In this document: piece by piece, positions 57,085-64,000 of the stretch
Numbering within the stretch: position 1 is the first letter of the stretch
How the letters are laid out: each line of letters starts with the position of its first letter
Source: Manihot esculenta
Lineage: Eukaryota; Streptophyta; Magnoliopsida; Malpighiales; Euphorbiaceae
Assembly (NCBI RefSeq): GCF_001659605.2
Contig: NC_035163.2
Span: 31,026,158-31,090,157, forward strand
Direction of reading: 5' to 3'
DNA length: 64,000 bases
Translations under genes and position numbers: made by a program
Notes under the pieces: generated by a model
Seen by the model: the letters and a program-made list of their open reading frames with translations, nothing else
Database searches by the model: none
What the model was told of the DNA's origin: nothing

Positions 57085-58150
57085 ATGGCTAAGAGGGAAT
57101 CACGATTTCGGCAACGCAGGGGAGAATGCTACAATCCCAATAAGTTCAATCATTCATTAACGGCTCACCCCCCTCACTTAATCACCAATAAGCACATATT
57201 AGCCACTAGAGCCGTGGCTCAATTGGAAGGTACCATGCTTGATTAGAACAATGATTTAAGAATTTCTTATCTACTTCAGTTCTTTAACCAATAGTGCACA
57301 CCATAAGAAGCATTGCACCATAATTTAACTGCAACGGCCATTATTACTATGTATTTATTTGTTTGTTTCCCACTAAAAAAATTTGCCTAATATAGATGAT
57401 TCTGCATAAATCATGAAATATAGTAAAGCTCATGCAAAGCAAATTAAATGGTGAAAAATGCAAGAAAAGTATGATTATTACAGATTCAAGAGTGATTCTT
57501 CATATACTCGTATTTCATAATAAATTTATAAATAACAATGTCGAGAATTTCAATGGTCACAACATAACTATGTACCTAATCACATGTAAGGTAGCATTTG
57601 GATGCCTCCTTTGAGTCTCTGTAATTACTTCTCTTTCTGATAATAAACCCCAGACAAAAAAGACGGGAACAAGGAAACCTTCTAATTCCTTTCTAGACAA
57701 TTTGGAAGCCTGTTCCCAAATATATAGAAAAACTGTAAAATGATAGACATGAAGAGACAGTTGATGTAAAAAGAAGAATGCTATAGGAACTGATCAATAT
57801 CATTTTTGAAAAGGATTGCAGCATAAATAAAAACAACAAACTCCAAAAGATTGGAGTCGGTGGATAAGGATTTGCCTAAGCAAACTGCACATCTTGGTGG
57901 TTATTCAAAAGAAAGGCAGAAGGCTATGTGGGGTTTTGCTGAACATTTTGAGGGTTGGCAATAGCTTATTCAAGAGAAAGATGACTGTAAGATTATATGA
58001 ACACAATTATCAAACCTAACGTGTTCTAGACCTGAATCGTGGAATCACTGTGGCAGAGAAATGAAGCCTCTATTTGAGGGATTGAAAGAAAAAAGGAGGT
58101 GGAAATATATTTTTTCATGAGTTTGATCAAAAATTTGTTTGGTATTTTGC
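57085..58150. other. Intergenic and 3' region of the CCCH gene
   Basis: A plus-strand frame of about 54 codons opens at 57085. A TGGCTCAATTGG stretch at 57215-57226 looks like a polymerase III A box, but no B box follows at tRNA spacing. The remainder should include 3' UTR of the minus-strand CCCH gene. No gene is supported. Confidence 0.35.
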
Positions 58151-61100
58151 TTAGCTTGAGGTATGGGCCTCTGTGATGCTCCCGGTTGAAGGGCCAGAGC
58201 TATGGCTAGACTGTTGCACACCAGAATGAGGAACAGGCCCACTCTTTGAAAAGGTTGAACCCACCAATCCACTAGATGTGCTTGATGATGAAGACATCCG
58301 GGTTGAACTGGAGTCCTTGCTTGACCCAGAAATAAGTTCAGGTCGCAATTCAGAAGATGATGATGATGGAGCTAGAGTACCAATTGCAGAGCCCACAGGA
58401 TAGGGTGCAACAGGCATATCAGCAAGAGAAGATGCAGATGGACTGTAACTCAATGTTCCCATTGGGTGATCAAATTTGCATGCCGGTCCGAACTTGCATT
58501 GTCCCCGTTGTGTATAGTGGGTACAAGTTGGTGCACCCTGATCAGCATAAAGGAAATACCAGATGCATCAACTTAGACAGGAACTCGAATTACAGCTAGG
58601 TATACTTGATGAAATATAGCAACATGAAAGAAATGAGAAAAAAATTCAGAACATAACACAGAAAGTAATTTCACATGCAGCTCAAATGCTTTTTCTAGAG
58701 TTGGTGGCAGAATGCTCACATATGAACAAATGTCATTTGCACTACAGAATATCCCATCGAGCCATTTACATAAACAAGTCATAGCGTGATATAAAAAATG
58801 GTCTCACGTTAGAAGCGACAGATCTTTAACACATAAAAGGCGCTATAAGATCACTCAGTCTAATCTGCTTTGGCTCATCATCCACGGACTGGATTGCTTA
58901 TGAAGAAAGGAAGAGAAAATTATAGAAGAATCGCGAAATTAACATGATCAACAAAGAGATAGGGAGTGGCCATTCCATGAATCCAAATTGACAGGTCAAA
59001 TACACCTATAGCATGCACCTCGCCCCTTACAGCACCAGACATGGTTACATTGCATAACTTTGACACACTTGATGATATGACAAACTCAACCCAATACTCA
59101 AACTTTCAACAATATGTGAACCCTAACTAGATTAAAATTAAAAGTAAGCACAAATTATTGGAAAATGAAGCACTGTTTGCCTTATCTAAATTTTAAAAAA
59201 ATTAAAAAGAAAACAAAAACAAGTTAGCATTCCTCAAGGTTGACTTCCACTAAGTAAAGTAAGCTGGAGAATAAACTAATCACGGATAGCACAGGAGGGG
59301 CAAAAAAGATCAATTTCCAGAGAACTATAACACTGTTTAAGTGATGCACCTGAAATCAGTAAACTGTAAATGCAAGTAACTTGCAACACCAATTCATCCA
59401 CAACATGTTCTTCCAACTAATCCCTCTCACTATTTTTTCAAGCACACAGCGATAACATAATTTGGAAGAAGACTGGATTTGCTTCCCCAACTCACAACAC
59501 ATTTACATGGTTCAGATGAAATGGAAAAACCGTGTCTGGGTGCAGAAAACATACTACCACCTACCTTAAGTAAAATATCTAGCCTCTTCAGGATTAACCT
59601 AAAGTGGAATCTCCCACCTCCAAACTACTAATGATAACTAAATTTACCAAAAGGAGGAAGAAAATGATTCATTAGAAGCATCTCACCTATGAATTCTAGA
59701 AAAGTCCCCACAAATTTAGCAAACTGAAGAAAGTACCCCAATTAAAAACCCTTCCATATATGGATCACTTACACCACAACATACACTCCCAAAAAATGTC
59801 CATCAGCAGTTTATATGATAAGCATTAGCCACATTTTGTAACAGTACCTGGGGCTGTGCATGGTTCTTAGAGATCCCAAAGCTATGCCGGAAATGAAAAA
59901 GAACTGTAACTGTAAGATCCAAATCAAACATATATTTACTGTTCTAATTCAGTTCTGGTCCTTCATCAAGAACAGAATCAAAGAGCTGATATTATACATA
60001 TGTTTTTAGATAGACTTTATAAACTTAATAAATTATATCTATATTTATATATAATATTTTATATTGATAAATAACCTAATCTATCTTTGATTATATTTAT
60101 ATGTATAATGAGTATTACCTTTTATTTTTCTACTCACAAAATAATTTTAGTCATGAATACATTAAATTAACTTATAGTCCTTAATTATATGATTGAATCA
60201 CATGTTAGTTATATAATATACATTTTAGATATTAATTATATATGTATCTTTTAACTAAGAACTATATGATGAAGAAATATATAAAAAATAATATAATATT
60301 CTTACTGAAAATTATGCGTAACATATTTTTTATATTACCATTATTATTATGTTAATGTCTACTATTATTGTTTTGATGTTAGAAATTTAAAATCTTTTAG
60401 TATTTTAATATGAACACAAGAATGTTGTAAATTTATATGTAAAAAAAAATCAAGATTTAACTCATAATGAAACCAAAACTAAAGTCAAAATAGAAGCGAA
60501 ACAAGAATCGGAATTGAAATTGCTTAGAACCAAACTGGAACTGGAACCGAAGTTTGGTTCTAAGTCTGATTCCTAAAAATCATAAACCCACCACTCATAA
60601 CTGTAACCATACAAATTCTCCCATACAACAGATACTGGACAGCAAAAACCCTGTCAGTCAATGACATAAAAATGTTGCATCCTTGATGTTAATCAATAAA
60701 TGTGAAAGTTATCAGAGCAGGAAGAGGAAGGGCACTGCATGATTTCTTTCAAGTTAAGCCAACATATGCAAGGGAAGAGTGAAAAATATGGTACAAGAAG
60801 TATGGGAAAATTTTGAGGAACATATCAAAGTTCCATGATGCATTGAACAAAGCTTTCAAAGGAAAACAATAATCCAACTTCGACCAATGAAAAGTAGATG
60901 GTGTCCTCGTTCATCTTTGCAGCATAACACATTCACATTACAGCTACAATAATTAGATTATTGCAAGGAAGACTCCCATATACAAGTAAACCAATCTGCA
61001 AAATTTAGCAACCTAAAAAATAACAAATGTGGAGAAAGAGAGGGAGAAGATGGAAGATAAATCTCCTGTTCCTCTCTCCCGAAGAGAAAAATAGAAAACC

Positions 61101-63980
61101 CTTCTGCAACGAATAAAGATTTGGAAGCAAAAGCAAGTTTGTGCCATTGAAACTCTGAGGCTGAGGAATAACATTAACAGGTCAAGGATAATAATTGTCT
61201 ATTATCAAGATGGTACCATCCCATAAGTTACAGGTTGGGAAAATATCAGAGGAACTACCAAAGTTCTCATTAAATCAATAACCATAAAACAGTGCTTTCC
61301 AAAATAACAAATTAGCATGGCATTCAATAAAGAAGAGAAGTGATCAATACTGAAAACAATGAGTTAGGACCAAGTCAACTGCAAGAAAGATAGAAAAGTT
61401 AAATGTGTGAGAATGTTTGTGTGTGTGTGTGTTGGTATTTGTATCTGTTTATGAACCAAAAGAAAGCCATTTCTTATATCCAATCATACAGGAATAAAGA
61501 GCAGATCACGTCTTGAATGCATCGGGATACATGAACTCTGTAGGACAGGACCAGCTATTTGCAATATAAGCTCAGATAGGCATGCATATCTACAATATAT
61601 ATATATAACCGAAAGAAAAGGTCTCTTACATTCAATCATACATGAACAAAGAGCAGATTCAACTCCGTGGACCAGCTATTTGTAACCTTAGATAGACATG
61701 CATGTATACTGTTGAATCCCACATCGGTTGTGGAAAGGGGTAATGTGCCCCTTATATGGGCTATAAGCAATCCTCCTCCTTGAGCTAGCTTTTGAGTGAG
61801 TTAGGCCTGACCCAAATTTAACATAGTATCAGGCCCCATAGATATGCCACGCACCAGTAGAAATTCTGAGCGTGAGGGGTGTGTTGAATCCCACATCGGT
61901 TGTGGAAAGGGGTAATGTGCCCCTTATATGGGCCATAGGTAATCCTCCTCCTTGAGCTAGCTTTTGGAGTGAGTTAGGCCTGGCCCAAATTTAACACATA
62001 CAATATACGATATAAACATCATCACTCCTAGTCCTAGCCTGTTAATATGTATTCTAACCCCGAATACTTTTGTAAGAAAAGCTAACTTGCCAATTTGCCA
62101 AAACAAACATTAGTATAATGGAAACACTGACCAGATTGCTAAGACCAAAAAGCACAGTGCTCAGAGTACCGTGATGAGAAATGAAGAAATTTCCAAAACT
62201 AAATTATGTTAGTGCAATCACAAAACCCATAAAGCACAAAGGTATGTATCAAAGCACTGGAGCATCCCTCTACTTAAACATTAATTGAAATGGGAAATTG
62301 AGAACGGAGTGCAGTAGTTTCTTATTTAGTTAAAAATTCCCAAGGAAGAACAAAAGGGAGCAATATTCTCTTATTTTCAACACTAGATTTCTAGAAGCAT
62401 ATTTGAAAAAGACCTTACTCTAAAACCTTTGGAATATTCCATAACGACTCATACAATCTGTAGTATATATTGATATTGAAGTTAGTAATGAACTTTTCAA
62501 TGTGAAAATCCAATCCCGGCCATAAGCAGGGATTGCAAGGCAAAAGAAGAAGAACCATTCAAGATATACATTTTGAGTTAAAGATGCCAAAATATCAGTG
62601 CAAGAAGACAAAATGACAATCCAGGACAGCACCCAAGTAATACATAACCATTGCCTCTTATAAGCTTTCAACAAATAATACAAGTATACAACAAGAGTCC
62701 AAGTCAGGGTGCATGTGGTGTGCATGCCACTTTAAACACATCAGCATATTTTGTCAGGAGAATACAAAGAAGATATGGGGACAAGAAGAGAGGATGGGAG
62801 GAAGAGAACAATTACGTAACTGCAACTCATGTTCACAACCCTAGAAACAATACCAACCATGAGTAGATACATAGTATATATTCGTAATACCACATTAACA
62901 GCAGTCATACTGCTGCCTGGTTAACAGTATATATGAGAGGCCTAATTTAAAGGAATTCGTAATACCACATTAACAGCTGTCATACTGCTGCCTGGTTAAC
63001 AGTATATATGAGAGGCCTGATTTAAAGGAATTCTTACCGGACGCATAGGAAGACCAATGGGGCTAAGAAGAACAGTTGTTTTTGGAGCAATCAGTTCTGG
63101 CGGATGATGATATCTACAAGATGATCCAAATTTACAATCACCAGTTTTCATGTAATACTGGCATTCTGGTTGGCCAGGTCTTTCTGGAAATGAGTGTTCC
63201 TTCTGGCTGCTGCTTGATGGACCAATTGAAGTAGACATCGGTTGATAAATCCCTGTATAAGCAGGTGCTGAAGGAGATAGCTGTGTTATCCCATAAACAG
63301 AGCCTGATCCAACCCCCGCCTGAGTACTAGGAGATGCAACTGGACTTACAGGTGCCTACACCAAGGGAATGATGAATCAAAATAATAGATGAATTCAACC
63401 AAATTTTATGGTATAAATAAATATATCACACATACCGGGTAGGAACTCCAACTTGGATAGGAAACTACACCTGGAGAAAACAGCATTGGACCATAAGGAC
63501 CTTGTACATACGAGCTTGGAAGAAGAGGAGGCCTTGCAACTACTATTCCATACTGTTGAGTAGAAGGAACAGATGGAGACTGCATTGTGGGATATAATCC
63601 AGGAGCTGCTACAGGAGCAGGCACAGGTGCAACTTGAGGAGCCAGTGACTGTGCTGGGATTTGTAGGTTAGCTGGCTGTGGATGATGGAATTTACATGTT
63701 GCACCAAATTTGCACTGCCCTGTTTTTACATAGTATGTACACTCTCTTTCACCCTGTTGACAATTAAAACTCAAGTTATTAAGCAAACTTAACTTCAGAG
63801 TCTGAAGACCAATTTGATACAAGATACAAAACATTAACATCAATTTAAAAGCATACACACCTGACGTAATGGATACCCATAGTAATTTAGCGACACAGGG
63901 CTAACAGAACCACCTCCCTGTCTAGGATGATGATACTTGCAGGAAGCACCAAATTTGCACGTCCCTGTCCTCATATAATA
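58151..63980 (-). CDS. CCCH zinc-finger protein, ZFN family (3' part; 5' end outside the window)
   Basis: Four exons are visible: 63861-63980, 63436-63753, 63038-63355 and 58151-58537, all in phase 0, coding for the last 380 residues. The start lies beyond 64000. Fingers are of the C-x8-C-x5-C-x3-H type: one partly visible ([19 protein letters not shown], its first Cys upstream), then [40 protein letters not shown] and [20 protein letters not shown]. Between fingers are Pro/Ala/Ser/Gln-rich linkers; the tail is very serine-rich and ends EAHTSS. The plant ZFN group binds nucleic acids, probably RNA or single-stranded DNA, with five fingers in all. Position matches Arabidopsis At5g18550. The intron between the last two exons is 4.5 kb and holds a TRIM-like element and tandem duplications. 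The join MRP to GAP matches the conserved family sequence. Confidence 0.94.
61461..61703. repeat. Diverged tandem duplication beside the TRIM-like element
   Basis: Two copies (about 61461-61587 and 61612-61703) share CAATCATACA, AAAGAGCAGAT, GGACCAGCTATTTG and CATGCAT in order. The second copy has lost an internal piece. The TRIM-like element begins just after the second copy. Confidence 0.6.
61710..61996. mobile_element. TRIM-like miniature LTR retrotransposon
   Basis: Two direct terminal repeats, 61710-61823 (114 bp) and 61882-61996 (115 bp), both begin TGTTGAATCCCACATCGG and end in CCCAAATTTAACA, with TG and CA termini. They differ at only a few sites, which suggests a fairly recent insertion. 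The 58 bp interior starts TAGTATCAGG, a degenerate match to the initiator tRNA-Met primer site, and ends with a purine-rich GAGCGTGAGGGGTG, a polypurine tract. Flanks TATAC and CATAC are nearly a 5 bp target duplication. There is no coding capacity, as in TRIM elements, which depend on other retrotransposons. The family is not named here. Confidence 0.85.
62881..63030. repeat. 75 bp tandem duplication abutting a splice donor
   Basis: Two copies (62881-62955 and 62956-63030) differ at about two sites. Each begins TTCGTAATACCACATTAACA and holds a short hairpin around CAGCAGT-CAT-ACTGCTG, with one stem mismatch in the second copy. The array stops at 63031, where TTCTTACC (the donor region of the minus-strand exon ending at 63038) resembles the repeat start. 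Confidence 0.9.
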
Positions 63981-64000
63981 CTGCAATTCAATTATGAACA

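Larger units (their letters stand above)
58538..63037. other. 4.5 kb last intron of the CCCH gene
   Basis: The longest intron in the window. It contains an AT-rich core (about 59990-60440), a purine-rich stretch with repeated GAACC-type motifs (about 60470-60580), a TG microsatellite near 61419, a diverged duplication (61461-61703), a TRIM-like element (61710-61996) and a 75 bp tandem duplication against the donor site (62881-63030). No internal gene is seen. Confidence 0.7.

Noticed and set aside
57215..57226. Second tRNA-like A box
   Set aside because: TGGCTCAATTGG fits an A box, but there is no B box at tRNA spacing.
62420..62725. 101-codon minus-strand frame in the CCCH intron
   Set aside because: It lies within an intron fixed by conserved exons on either side and has no domain or splice logic.

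Overview
The window is nuclear DNA from a flowering plant, almost certainly a core eudicot. Genes are split by many short AT-rich GT-AG introns, intergenic DNA is AT-rich, and every confident product belongs to a plant family. I cannot name the species. I rebuilt exon chains by hand, joining frames across splice sites, and gene entries give the coding-exon coordinates.

Layout. 631-1309 (+) is a CASP-like membrane protein. 2707-5138 (-) is a CHY/RING E3 ligase of the MIEL1 type. 6020-6560 is a decayed LINE. 7450-8137 (+) is a small, probably acylated, unknown protein. 9368-12772 (-) is a class 3 lipase. 15723-23502 (+) is an ISWI remodeler (CHR11/CHR17). 24729-30356 (-) is a PBL27-type receptor-like cytoplasmic kinase. 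36238-36543 (+) is a CC-type glutaredoxin. 38698-43851 (+) is a kelch/coiled-coil protein. 44518-49045 (-) is TONNEAU2/FASS. 54951-55946 (+) is the AP2/ERF factor PUCHI. 58151 to about 63980 (-) is the 3' part of a CCCH zinc-finger gene that runs off the right edge.

From MIEL1 to the CCCH gene, the order matches Arabidopsis At5g18650 down to At5g18550 as I recall it: MIEL1, lipase, CHR17, PBL27, GRXS2, kelch protein, TON2, PUCHI, CCCH protein. This supports the assignments. Two departures stand out: the small acylated-protein gene between MIEL1 and the lipase, and no OBGC-type GTPase between TON2 and PUCHI, where a 5.9 kb gap holds only a promoter-like island.

The genes are not an operon or pathway. 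They are independent housekeeping, developmental and signalling genes: chromatin remodelling, division-plane control, chitin immune signalling, redox control of TGA factors and organ-primordium patterning. Two pairs converge (CHR17/PBL27 and kelch/TON2) and may share 3' regions. Gaps and long introns hold small mobile-element relics: a LINE fragment, a near-complete TRIM-like element inside the 4.5 kb CCCH intron, a tRNA-derived SINE-like piece, purine-rich inverted repeats and several tandem duplications. I found no undescribed multi-gene system. The most useful oddities are the CAMC active site of the glutaredoxin, a GC-AG intron in TON2, the orphan promoter-like island, and an unexplained exon-like stretch near 57.0 kb.
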